Positions 16,011 to 25,317 of a stretch of 51,892 bases of DNA are shown in pieces. Both the position numbers and the translations under genes were made by a program. This DNA comes from Telmatospirillum sp. Its GTDB lineage: Bacteria; Pseudomonadota; Alphaproteobacteria; Rhodospirillales; Magnetospirillaceae. The stretch's first letter is position 1, and every line of letters starts with the position of its first letter. The notes beneath the pieces were generated by a model. The model worked only from the letters and a program-made list of their open reading frames with translations. It did not search any database and was not told the origin of the DNA. Where the stretch lies: positions 77,595-129,486 of the forward strand of contig WASQ01000053.1 in assembly GCA_009712185.1 (NCBI GenBank), written 5' to 3'.

Positions 16011-16068
16011 GATCCATCCATTTCGTTCCGCGCACGAAATTACCTGACCCCGGCCCTGCCGGCAATCG

Positions 16069-17439
<1,371 letters not shown>

Positions 17440-17769
17440 GGGTGCGCTCCGCCTCTTTTGTCGAATGGCGACGATCGATGGGGACACCGGACAGAGCCGT
17501 TCCGGGGAGCCGGACACGCCCCAGGATCTCGTCAGGCCGACAGCATGGCCAAATCGGACGCGGATGAAAAGAGGTTCCGGTCCCTGCGAAACGGCCCCGG
17601 CCATCGGACAGGGGCGGGGGACCGTTTCGGAGGCGGGCCCCCGCCCGCCCCTTGCCCGACCGGGGGACTGGATTATGATGCCGGTCCGGGTGAACAGGTC
17701 GCTGCTGAAAAAGTCTGGCGCAAACCGGCGGATCCGGTCCGGAAGACTCTCATGAAAGGAAAAAAGGCC
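17440..17769. other. Divergent intergenic region, aminopeptidase-GST
   Basis: About 330 bases between two diverging genes. It must hold both promoters, but I see no strong promoter match, hairpin or repeat. Confidence 0.4.
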
Positions 17770-18408
17770 ATGGCCAATATCGTCCTCGTCGTCGGCACCA
17801 AACGGTGGTCGTCCTGGTCCCTGCGGCCGTGGCTGGCCCTGAAGCAATCCGGTCTCGCCTTCGACGAACTGGTGATCGACCTGCGCCGCGCCGACACGCG
17901 CGAGAAGATCCTGATCCATTCCCCAAGCGGCAAGGTGCCGGTCCTGAAGAACGGCCCCCTGACGGTGTGGGATTCTCTCGCCATCTGTGAGTATGTCGCG
18001 GAACTGGCCTGCGCGGTGCCGCTGTGGCCCGAAAACAAGGGTGCGCGTGCCGTCGCCCGGTCGATCAGTGCCGAGATGCATTCCGGTTTCCCGGCCTTGC
18101 GCGAGCATCTGTCGATGGACGTCTGTCAGCGGTTGCCGCTGCCCGAGCTGCCCGACGCCGCCAGGGCCGATATCACGCGGATCAGCGCCCTTTGGAACGA
18201 GTGTCGCAGCCATTTCGGTGCCGGCGGTCCCTTCCTGTTCGGCCGCTGGTCGATCGCCGACGCCATGTTCGCGCCGGTCGCGACCCGGTTCGACACCTAT
18301 GGCGTGCCCCTTGACGCGGTCAGCGCCGCCTATGTCGAGGAGGTCATGGCCCAGCCGGCGATGCGCGAGTGGATTGCCGCCGCCAGGCGGGACGCCGGTC
18401 TCGCCTGA
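17770..18408 (+). CDS. Glutathione S-transferase family protein
   Basis: A 212-residue protein with a thioredoxin-like N-terminal domain (VVGTKRWSSWSLRPWLALKQSG, then SGKVPVLKNG with the cis-Pro of the glutathione site, then DSLAICEYVAEL) and an all-helical C-terminal domain with FLFGRWSIADAMFAPVATRF. SSW near residue 14 supplies a likely catalytic Ser. It probably conjugates or reduces an unknown electrophile; the specific reaction cannot be read. ATG at 17770 has an A/G-rich AAAGGA-type site. An ATG six codons earlier (17752) with GGAAG upstream is equally possible. Monocistronic and convergent with the TAXI gene. Confidence 0.9.
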   Translation: MANIVLVVGTKRWSSWSLRPWLALKQSGLAFDELVIDLRRADTREKILIHSPSGKVPVLKNGPLTVWDSLAICEYVAELACAVPLWPENKGARAVARSISAEMHSGFPALREHLSMDVCQRLPLPELPDAARADITRISALWNECRSHFGAGGPFLFGRWSIADAMFAPVATRFDTYGVPLDAVSAAYVEEVMAQPAMREWIAAARRDAGLA

Positions 18409-18461
18409 ATCTGCACGCCGGCCCGGGGGAGCCGGGCGCGCCCGCCCCCGCGGGGCCCGGT

Positions 18462-19562
18462 TCAGTCGGCGCGGCTCATCAGCCCGGCGTCCCGGTAGTA
18501 GCGCCGGGCCCCGGGATGCAGGTCAAGCCCCAGGCCGATCAGTCCGGCCGGCGCCGCCAGTCCGGCCGCCTGGGGGACCCCCTGGACCAGCGATGACAGG
18601 GTGCGCGGCGCCCAGAGGACGCGGGCCAGTCCATAGGCCAGGTCGTCCGGCATGGTTTCGGACACCACCAGATTGACGCCGACGGCCAGGGTCGGCACGG
18701 CCGTGATCTGACCGGGATAGGTGCCGGCGGGAATGCTGGCCGGCCCCAGCAGAAGATCCGCCCGGCGCAGCCTGTCGGCACCGGGGCCGTCGATCGGAAC
18801 CAGCCTGATCCTGGCGGTACGGGCCAGTTCGGCGACGGAGGGGACCGGCGGTCCGTCGATCACGAAAAACGCGTCCAGATCGCCCGACAGCATCCGGTCG
18901 GCGGCCACCGCCGATCCGGCGTAGGAGACCGTCATGTCCGCTTCGCCGAGCGACCAGGCGGCCAGGACCTGCCGGGCGTGGACCAGGGTCCCCGATCCCC
19001 TGAGCCCGAGAGAGACCCGCTTGCCGCGAAGATCCCGGGGCGACAGGATTCCAGAGCCTTCGCGCGCGACCAGATGGAACGGATTGCCGTAAAGGTTGGC
19101 GATCGCGCGGAGACGGGGCAGGGCGCGTCCCTGAAACGGAGGCGCGCCGGCGGCGATCCAGGCCGCGATATCGGCCTGGACCAGACCGGCGTCCAGGGTG
19201 CCGTCGCCGATGCCAAGGGCGTTGGCCACCGAACCGCTGGTCGCGCTGGCCGTGCCGATGACCCCGGGCAGGCCACAGGCGGATCCCGCCGGACAGGGGG
19301 TCCCCGGCGGACGCGACAAGGCGCTCGCGAACAGTCCGCCGAACAGGAAATAGCTTTCGCCCGGGGGGCCGGTCCCGATCCGGAGATACCGCAGATCCGC
19401 CGCCGCCGCCCCGTCCGGAAGGGGGGCAAGGGCGATCAGACAGGCCGCAAGCGTGGCGGAAAGGCGGGCGAGGGCGCGTGGCGCGTGGCGGGGATGCCAT
19501 GGCAACCGGTTCCACCATCCCGGCGGGACGCGTTCTCCGGTTCCTGTGCGATGACCCGCCAT
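18462..19562 (-). CDS. TAXI-family TRAP transporter solute-binding protein
   Basis: A 366-residue exported protein. A signal sequence (RALARLSATLAACLIALAPLPDGAAAADL) is followed by the TAXI opening YLRIGTGPPGESYFLFGGLFASAL, then ATSGSVANALGIGDGTLDAGLVQADIAAWI, LRAIANLYGNPFHLVARE and a periplasmic-binding body. It should bind an unknown organic acid or amino acid in the periplasm. ATG at 19562 is well supported by GGGGAGGA six bases upstream. The fused membrane permease (4TM/12TM) that normally accompanies TAXI proteins is absent, so this is an orphan receptor: either served by a permease elsewhere or used for sensing. The second half is divergent but the family call is good. Confidence 0.85.
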   Translation of the reverse strand: MAGHRTGTGERVPPGWWNRLPWHPRHAPRALARLSATLAACLIALAPLPDGAAAADLRYLRIGTGPPGESYFLFGGLFASALSRPPGTPCPAGSACGLPGVIGTASATSGSVANALGIGDGTLDAGLVQADIAAWIAAGAPPFQGRALPRLRAIANLYGNPFHLVAREGSGILSPRDLRGKRVSLGLRGSGTLVHARQVLAAWSLGEADMTVSYAGSAVAADRMLSGDLDAFFVIDGPPVPSVAELARTARIRLVPIDGPGADRLRRADLLLGPASIPAGTYPGQITAVPTLAVGVNLVVSETMPDDLAYGLARVLWAPRTLSSLVQGVPQAAGLAAPAGLIGLGLDLHPGARRYYRDAGLMSRAD

Positions 19563-19838
19563 CCGCCATCCTCCCCGCAACCAGTAAACGTCATCGTCGC
19601 GGTCGAGGCAATGTCCGGCAGGCGGTGTTCCGGGGGCAAACAGGTGATCGCGCGAAACGCTCCCCGGCCAGGGAAAAGCCGGTTCCACGCCAGCCGTCCC
19701 GGAAAGGGCTGACGGGAACGCCCAGGCCCCCTCCCCCCGGGAGGCCGGGTCGCCCTGCCGGCGCGACACCGTCGATGGGGCGAGGGGAGGATGGGATATA
19801 AATCATTAATAGAATATTGGGCTGTTGGAATGCCTTCC

Positions 19839-19853
19839 TGGTATTCGCCTTGC
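19839..19853 (+). promoter_or_regulatory. Candidate sigma54 (-24/-12) promoter for the hyf-like operon
   Basis: CTGGTAT-TCGCC-TTGC matches the sigma54 consensus TGGYAY-N5-TTGC with exact GG/GC spacing. It lies just after an AT-rich patch, as sigma54 promoters often do, and points toward hyfB 325 bases downstream. The E. coli hyf operon is sigma54-dependent, so the match is biologically reasonable; a chance match is possible. Confidence 0.4.
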
Positions 19854-20075
19854 GCGACTGCCCCGGGATGTTATGATTGCCGTCCTGGTCTCTTCCCCCG
19901 CGCGTCTTCTAATGCGTTCCGGACACTCCGTTCCCGACGGGCCGGCCGCCCGCCCGCTCCCGTTTGCCGCCGACCCGGCGGACGGATCCTGTACCGCTCC
20001 CCCGGGGAGCCTTTTCGGGCAAGCCGGCTTTCGAGGGGTGCCGGACCTGCGCGTTCCCGGATCGCCGGCCCGGGA

Positions 20076-20105
20076 CCAGGGGATCATCGGCCAGGGGATC
20101 ATCAG
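20076..20105. repeat. 15-bp tandem duplication in the hyf leader
   Basis: ccaggggatcatcgg at 20076-20090 is followed directly by ccaggggatcatcag at 20091-20105, 14 of 15 identical, about 70 bases before the hyfB start. Confidence 0.8.
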
Positions 20106-20177
20106 GCAGAGGATTTTTGTTTTGCGGGTATCGTCAATTCTGCCGCCATTCGCCGGCTCCGGTGACGGGAGTCTTTT

Positions 20178-22184
20178 ATGATCATCGGGACAGTGCTGGG
20201 CGGTTTTCTGTGTCTTGGCGTTCTGGGCCTGCTCGGCAGTTCCCTGGCCGCCACCCACCGGCTGATCTATGCCGGCTGCCTCGTCCTGGCGGCGACGGCC
20301 ACCGGCGACGGGCTTTTCCACATGATCCGTTACGGCCAGGAGGCGGTTCCCGCCGTGGTGCTGCCTTTCGGTCTGCCCTGGTTGAAGGCGCATTTCCGCC
20401 TCGACAGCCTGTCGGCCTTCTTCCTGGTGGCAGTCAATTTTCCCGCCGCCCTGGCGTCCCTGTTCGGCATCGCCTACGGATCCCATGTGCCGGAACCCCG
20501 GCGGGTGACACCGCTGTTCCCCCTGTTCCTGTTCGCCATGAACGGCGTCCTGGTGGCCGACGACGCCTTTGTCTTCCTGGTCTCGTGGGAGGCGATGTCG
20601 CTGTCCTCCTGGTTGCTGGTGCTGTCGAACCATACCGACGCGGCCGCGCGCCGCGCCGGACTGGTCTATCTCGTCATGGCGGTGTTCGGCACCTTCTGCC
20701 TGCTGTCGGCCTTCGGATTGCTGGCCGGACCGACCGGGGCGTTCGATTTCGCCGCCATGCGGGTGGCGAAACTGTCCCCGCTCGCGACTTCCCTGGTCGT
20801 GCTGCTCGCCATTCTGGGGACGGGGTCCAAGGCCGGTCTGGTACCGCTGCACGCCTGGTTGCCCCTGGCCCATCCGGCGGCCCCCAGTCATGTGTCGGCC
20901 CTGATGTCCGGCGTGATGACCAAGGTCGCGATCTACGGCCTGATCCGCCTGCTTTACGATCTGCGGGGCGCCGTGGGCTGGGAATGGGGCTTCCTGATGA
21001 TGGTGCTGGGTGCCGCCGCCGCCGCGCTCGGCGTCCTTTACGCGCTGATGCAGCGCGACCTGAAGACGCTGCTGGCCTATTCCACGGTCGAGAATGTCGG
21101 CATCATCTTCATCGCGCTGGGGCTCGCCATCGCCTTCCGCGACCATGGTGAGGTCGCGCTGTCCGCCCTGTCGATGGTGGCCGCCCTCTACCATGTCGTC
21201 AATCACGCCCTGTTCAAAAGCCTGCTGTTCCTGGGCTCCGGCGCGGTGATGATGGCGACCGGCGAACGCGATCTTGACCGGCTGGGCGGCCTGCTGAACC
21301 GTATGCCGGTGACCGGTGTCTGCTTTCTGGTCGGTGCCTGCGCCATCTCCGCCCTGCCGCCCCTGAACGGCTTCGTGTCGGAGTGGCTGGTATTCCAAAG
21401 CCTGTTCAAGGGACCGACGGTCGCCCACTGGGCGATGCGGTTCGGCGTGCCGGTGGTCGGCGTCGCCATGGCCCTGGCCGCCGCTTTCGCCGCGACCTGC
21501 TTCGTGCGCGCGTTCGGGGTCGCGTTCCTGGGACGTCCGCGATCGGACGCCGCGCGCGCCGCGCGGGAGGTTCCCTGGCCGATGCTGGCGGCCATGGCGG
21601 TGCCGGCGGTCTTCTGCCTGTGCCTCGGTGTGTTCCCCGTGATGGTCACGACCGGAATCGCCACCGTCGTCGAACCGCTGGTCCATGTCGTGCTTCCGGC
21701 CGCCGTGCTGGGCTGGCCCTGGCTGTCTCCGGTCAGCCTGACCGCCGGTTCCTATTCCGCCACCATGGTGCTGCTGTCGGGGGCCGGGCTGATGATCACC
21801 ACCCTGCTGCTGGTCCGGCATCTCGGAACCCGGGCGATCCGGCGGGCGCCGGTCTGGGATTGCGGCCACCAGGAGGACATCGCCAACGCGCAATATTCGG
21901 CCGACAGTTTCTCCCAGCCGCTGCGCCGGGTGTTCGGCCAGGTGGTGTTTCGCGCGCGCGAGGAGGTCGAGATGCCGCCTCCCGGTTCGACGGCGCCGGC
22001 CCGGTTCACCCTGTTCATCACCGACCCCCTGTGGACCGGGTTGTACCTTGGTCTTCAAAGGGTCATCGACGCCATCGCCGACCGGGTCAATCACCTTCAG
22101 TTCCAGACGGTCCGCCGCTATCTGCTGATGATGTTCCTGACCCTGGTCCTTCTTCTCCTCGTCGTCGCGGTGCGCCAGCAATGA
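20178..22184 (+). CDS. hyfB: Hydrogenase-4 subunit B-like antiporter-type subunit
   Basis: A 668-residue inner-membrane protein homologous to HyfB/HycC and to NuoL/MrpA-type ion-translocating subunits. Visible channel residues: the TM5 glutamate in SWEAMSLSSW, the TM7 lysine in GTGSKAGLVPLHAWLPLAHPAAPSHVSA and a further lysine in SGVMTKVAIYG, the standard half-channel set. The C-terminal extension contains the VWDCGHQED motif typical of HyfB, and one last helix. ATG at 20178 has GGGAG six bases upstream. Its end overlaps hyfC as ATGA. As the first gene of a six-gene operon it should be one of two proton- or sodium-pumping modules of the complex, the other being HyfF. Confidence 0.93.
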   Translation: MIIGTVLGGFLCLGVLGLLGSSLAATHRLIYAGCLVLAATATGDGLFHMIRYGQEAVPAVVLPFGLPWLKAHFRLDSLSAFFLVAVNFPAALASLFGIAYGSHVPEPRRVTPLFPLFLFAMNGVLVADDAFVFLVSWEAMSLSSWLLVLSNHTDAAARRAGLVYLVMAVFGTFCLLSAFGLLAGPTGAFDFAAMRVAKLSPLATSLVVLLAILGTGSKAGLVPLHAWLPLAHPAAPSHVSALMSGVMTKVAIYGLIRLLYDLRGAVGWEWGFLMMVLGAAAAALGVLYALMQRDLKTLLAYSTVENVGIIFIALGLAIAFRDHGEVALSALSMVAALYHVVNHALFKSLLFLGSGAVMMATGERDLDRLGGLLNRMPVTGVCFLVGACAISALPPLNGFVSEWLVFQSLFKGPTVAHWAMRFGVPVVGVAMALAAAFAATCFVRAFGVAFLGRPRSDAARAAREVPWPMLAAMAVPAVFCLCLGVFPVMVTTGIATVVEPLVHVVLPAAVLGWPWLSPVSLTAGSYSATMVLLSGAGLMITTLLLVRHLGTRAIRRAPVWDCGHQEDIANAQYSADSFSQPLRRVFGQVVFRAREEVEMPPPGSTAPARFTLFITDPLWTGLYLGLQRVIDAIADRVNHLQFQTVRRYLLMMFLTLVLLLLVVAVRQQ

Positions 22185-23128
22185 CCGCCTTTTTCTTCGG
22201 ACTTCTGCACACGGTGCTGGTGCTGGCGGTGGCTCCGCTGCTCACCGGTCTGGTCCGGCTGCCCAAGGCCCGGCTCCAGGGCCGGCAGGGCGCGCCGGCG
22301 ATCCAGCCCTACCGCGACCTCTGGCGGCTTCTGCAAAAGGAGTCGGTGATCGCGGACAGCGCCTCCTGGCTGTTTCGCATCGCCCCCTATCTGGTGTTCG
22401 TGTCGGTCTGGCTGGCCGCCACGATCATGCCAACCTTCACCACCGACATGATCATGACGCCGGCGGCCGACCTGATCGCCCTGGTGGCGCTGCTGGGGAC
22501 CGCGCGCTTTTTCACCGCGCTGGCGGGGCTCGACACCGGAACGCCGTTCGGCGGCCTGGGCTCCAGCCGCGAAATGTTCGTGGCCTCGATCGGCGAGCCG
22601 GCGATGCTGATGGTGATTTTCAGCCTGTCGCTGCTGACCCATACCACCTCGCCCGCCAATATGATCGCCTATGTGACCGGCGGGCATATCGGCATCGAGG
22701 TGTCGGCGGGACTGGCCCTGGTCGCCATGGTGATGGTGGCCATCGCCGAAAACGGCCGCATTCCGATCGACAATCCGGCCACCCATCTGGAACTCACGAT
22801 GATCCACGAGGCCATGGTGCTGGAATATTCCGGGCGGCATCTGGCGCTGATGGAGGCGGCGGCGATGGTCCGCCTGCTGCTGTTCATGTCGATCATCTCC
22901 TCGCTGTTTTTCCCCTGGGGCATGGCCTTCGTCGACGACGGTGTGGCCGGCGTCGCCCTGGGATTGCTCGCCTGGCTCGCCAAGGTCTCGGCTCTGGCCA
23001 TGGTGCTGGGGTTCTTCGAAAGCCTGGTCGCCAAGATGCGGGTCTTCCGGATTGCCGATTTCCTGGGTGGCGCGCTGCTGCTGGCTCTGTTGGCGACCAT
23101 CTTTCTTTATGTCTCGGAGGCCGTGTGA
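22181..23128 (+). CDS. hyfC: Hydrogenase-4 subunit C-like membrane anchor (NuoH-type)
   Basis: A 315-residue membrane protein with about eight helices, homologous to HyfC/HycD and NuoH, the subunit that connects the soluble electron-transfer arm to the ion-pumping arm. Typical segments: the N-terminal RLPKARLQGRQGAPAIQPYRDLWRLLQKE loop and the charged ENGRIPIDNPATHLELTMIHEAMVLEYSG loop, matching the NuoH acidic quinone-chamber loop. ATG at 22181 overlaps the hyfB stop by four bases, and its own stop overlaps hyfE (GTGA). The preserved acidic loop suggests that coupling between redox chemistry and ion movement is intact. Confidence 0.95.
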   Translation: MTAFFFGLLHTVLVLAVAPLLTGLVRLPKARLQGRQGAPAIQPYRDLWRLLQKESVIADSASWLFRIAPYLVFVSVWLAATIMPTFTTDMIMTPAADLIALVALLGTARFFTALAGLDTGTPFGGLGSSREMFVASIGEPAMLMVIFSLSLLTHTTSPANMIAYVTGGHIGIEVSAGLALVAMVMVAIAENGRIPIDNPATHLELTMIHEAMVLEYSGRHLALMEAAAMVRLLLFMSIISSLFFPWGMAFVDDGVAGVALGLLAWLAKVSALAMVLGFFESLVAKMRVFRIADFLGGALLLALLATIFLYVSEAV

Positions 23129-23814
23129 CGTCCGCTGACCAAATCGTCGCCCTGGGCCATGTCTCCTATGACATGGCCCATCTGATCGGCGCCGTGATCC
23201 TGATGATGAGCTTCGGCCTCCTCTATCAGCGGCGGCTGACCGCGGTGATCCGCCTCTATTCCTTCCAGGCGATGGTCCTGGCCCTGGCCGCGGCCTGGCA
23301 GGCGTTCGTGCAGGATGCGCCGCATCTTTACGCCTCGGCCCTGATCGCCCTGCTGTTCAAGGGGATCGCGGTTCCCTTCGCGCTCAACTGGCTGGTCCGC
23401 CGGCTCGGCATCCACCGCACTGTGGAGACCGCGCTCGGGATCGGGCCGACCATGATCGCCGGTGTGGGGCTGGTGGCGTTGTCGATCGTGCTGGTGCTGC
23501 CTGTCACCGCCTCCGCCGCCGCCATGACGCGCGAAAACCTCGCGCTCGCCATGTCGGTGGTCCTGCTGGGCCTGCTGATGATGATCACCCGGCGCAATGC
23601 GGTGACGCAGGTCGTGGGGTTCATGTCGCTGGAAAACGGGCTGATCCTGGCCGCCGTTGGTGCCCGGGGAATGCCGCTGGTGGTCGAGATCAGCATCGCC
23701 TTTTCGGTGCTGGTGGCGATGGCGCTGTTCGGCATCTTCTTCTTCCGGATCCGCGAGCGCTTCGACAGCCTCGATATCGCCTATCTCGAAACCTTCCGGG
23801 GGGAACGGCGATGA
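23125..23814 (+). CDS. hyfE: Hydrogenase-4 subunit E-like (NuoK/MrpC-type)
   Basis: A 229-residue membrane protein with about six or seven helices, matching HyfE, whose C-terminal part corresponds to NuoK/MrpC. The diagnostic block is TRRNAVTQVVGFMSLENGLILAA, containing the conserved Glu of the NuoK-type channel, and the C-terminal FGIFFFRIRERFDSLD. HyfE is present in Hyf but absent from E. coli Hyc, so this operon is Hyf-like rather than Hyc-like. The GTG start at 23125 overlaps the hyfC stop, and the end overlaps hyfF by four bases, so all are translationally coupled. Confidence 0.93.
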   Translation: MTSADQIVALGHVSYDMAHLIGAVILMMSFGLLYQRRLTAVIRLYSFQAMVLALAAAWQAFVQDAPHLYASALIALLFKGIAVPFALNWLVRRLGIHRTVETALGIGPTMIAGVGLVALSIVLVLPVTASAAAMTRENLALAMSVVLLGLLMMITRRNAVTQVVGFMSLENGLILAAVGARGMPLVVEISIAFSVLVAMALFGIFFFRIRERFDSLDIAYLETFRGERR

Positions 23815-25313
23815 CCGGGTTCCTGTCCTCGCTGCTGCCCGTCGGGCCGGCCGATCCGCTGTTCTGGGTTCTGGGACTACCGCTCGCCGGGGCTCTGGTG
23901 ATGGCCCTCTTGCCGGACTGGCGTCACGCCGCCTGGCTCAATGTGCTGGTGTCGGCCGCCACCTTCGGCGCGGCCGCCTGCCTGGTGTTCGTGCGCCCGG
24001 TGGAGACTCCGCTTCTGTTCATCGACGATTTCAACATCTATCTGGTCGGCCTGACCGCCTTCGTCGGCTTCTCGACGGCGATGTTCTCGGCCGCCTACAT
24101 CGGCCGCGAAAGCCGGATCCGCCGTCTGGCGCCGCGCAATCTCCGCTTTTACCATTCGATGTATCAGGCCTTCCTGTTCACCATGCTGCTGGCGCTTACC
24201 GCCAACAACATCGGCGTGCTGTGGGGCGCCGGCGAGGCGGCGACGCTGACCACGGTGCTGATGGTAAGCCTCTATCGCACGCGGGAGGCGATCGAGGCCG
24301 CATGGAAATATTTCATCCTGTGCAGCGTCGGCATCGGCCTCGCCCTGTTCGGCACGGTGCTGGTCTATCTGGCGGCGCAGCCGGTGATGGGCGACGGCGT
24401 CGCGGCGATGGCCTGGAGCCAGATGATCCGCCGCGCCGGCGCCTTCCAGCCCGAACTGATCAGTCTCGCCTTCGTCTTTTTGCTGGTGGGCTATGGCACC
24501 AAGGTCGGACTGGCCCCGCTGCATGCCTGGCTGCCCGACGCCCATGCCGAGGGACCGACCCCGATTTCCGCCGTGCTGTCGGGACTGCTGCTCAATGTGG
24601 CGCTCTATGCACTGCTGCGCTTCAAGATGCTGATCGCCGCCAACGGCCATGCCCTGCAGCCGGGACCGCTGATGATCGGCATGGGATGCAGCTCGATCTT
24701 CGTGGCCTCCTTCATGCTGTACCGCCGCGGCGACATCAAGCGGCTGTTCGCCTACAGCTCGATCGAGCATATGGGCATCATCACCTTCGCGTTCGGCATG
24801 GGCGGCGCGCTCGCCAATTTCGCCGGCCTGCTGCACATGACCATGCACAGTCTGGTGAAGTCGGCGATATTCTTCGCGGTCGGCATGATCACCCAGGCCA
24901 CCGGAACCAAGCGGATCGCCGATATCCGGGGCCTGACGGCGCGTGCACCGCTTCTCGGCTGGTGCTTCGTGGTGGCGGTTCTCGCCATTGCCGGCCTGCC
25001 GCCGATGGGCATTTTCATGAGCGAATTCCTGGTGATCAGTTCGACCTTCGCCCGCGACGCCCTTCTTGCGGTGCCGGTGATGATCGGCCTGCTGATCACC
25101 TTCGGCGCCCTCATCTGGCGGCTTCAGGGGATGGCGTTCGGGCCGCCGGGACAATGGGTGCCCGACAGCGAGCGAACTCATCAGAGCGCCCTGGTGCGGG
25201 CGGTCGGTATGGCGCCGCTGGTGATCCATCTGATTCTGGCCCTGATCGCCGGGATCTATCTGCCGGATGCCCTGGTCGCCTGGTTCCAGGCGGTCGGCAA
25301 GTTGTTGGGGTAG
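23811..25313 (+). CDS. hyfF: Hydrogenase-4 subunit F-like antiporter-type subunit
   Basis: A 500-residue inner-membrane protein homologous to HyfF and NuoL/M/N. It shows the TM5 glutamate (WGAGEAATLTTVLMVSLY), the TM7 lysine (GYGTKVGLAPLHAWLPDAHAEGPTPISA) and a C-terminal AIAGLPPMGIFMSEF helix; the position that is Lys in HyfB (MTKVAIY) is Asn here (LLNVALY). Together with HyfB it gives the complex two antiporter-like pumping modules. ATG at 23811 overlaps the hyfE stop (ATGA). Only four bases separate its stop from the large-subunit gene. The length is slightly under E. coli HyfF but no domain is missing. Confidence 0.95.
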   Translation: MTGFLSSLLPVGPADPLFWVLGLPLAGALVMALLPDWRHAAWLNVLVSAATFGAAACLVFVRPVETPLLFIDDFNIYLVGLTAFVGFSTAMFSAAYIGRESRIRRLAPRNLRFYHSMYQAFLFTMLLALTANNIGVLWGAGEAATLTTVLMVSLYRTREAIEAAWKYFILCSVGIGLALFGTVLVYLAAQPVMGDGVAAMAWSQMIRRAGAFQPELISLAFVFLLVGYGTKVGLAPLHAWLPDAHAEGPTPISAVLSGLLLNVALYALLRFKMLIAANGHALQPGPLMIGMGCSSIFVASFMLYRRGDIKRLFAYSSIEHMGIITFAFGMGGALANFAGLLHMTMHSLVKSAIFFAVGMITQATGTKRIADIRGLTARAPLLGWCFVVAVLAIAGLPPMGIFMSEFLVISSTFARDALLAVPVMIGLLITFGALIWRLQGMAFGPPGQWVPDSERTHQSALVRAVGMAPLVIHLILALIAGIYLPDALVAWFQAVGKLLG

Positions 25314-25317
25314 AGCG

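Larger units (their letters stand above)
19563..20177. other. Regulatory region upstream of the hyf-like operon
   Basis: About 615 bases between diverging genes. Contents: an AT-rich patch at about 19797-19830, a sigma54-type promoter motif at 19839-19853, and a 15-bp tandem duplication at 20076-20105. A frame running into the hyfB start codon (19825-20181) has no recognisable protein character and was not called. The operon may have a leader of about 300 bases. Confidence 0.5.

Noticed and set aside
18421-18461. Terminator between the convergent GST and TAXI genes
   Set aside because: A 6-bp gcccgg/ccgggc stem can be drawn, but the whole gap is GC-rich and no T-run follows, so support is too weak.
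19825-20181. Plus-strand frame of 118 codons ending at the hyfB start (ATGA overlap)
   Set aside because: Tempting because of the overlap, but the translation has no domain, no signal and a repeat-derived stretch; more likely an untranslated leader.
19806-22181. Minus-strand reading frame of 791 codons opposite hyfB
   Set aside because: Antisense shadow: no hydrophobic or domain character, while the plus strand encodes a clear HyfB.
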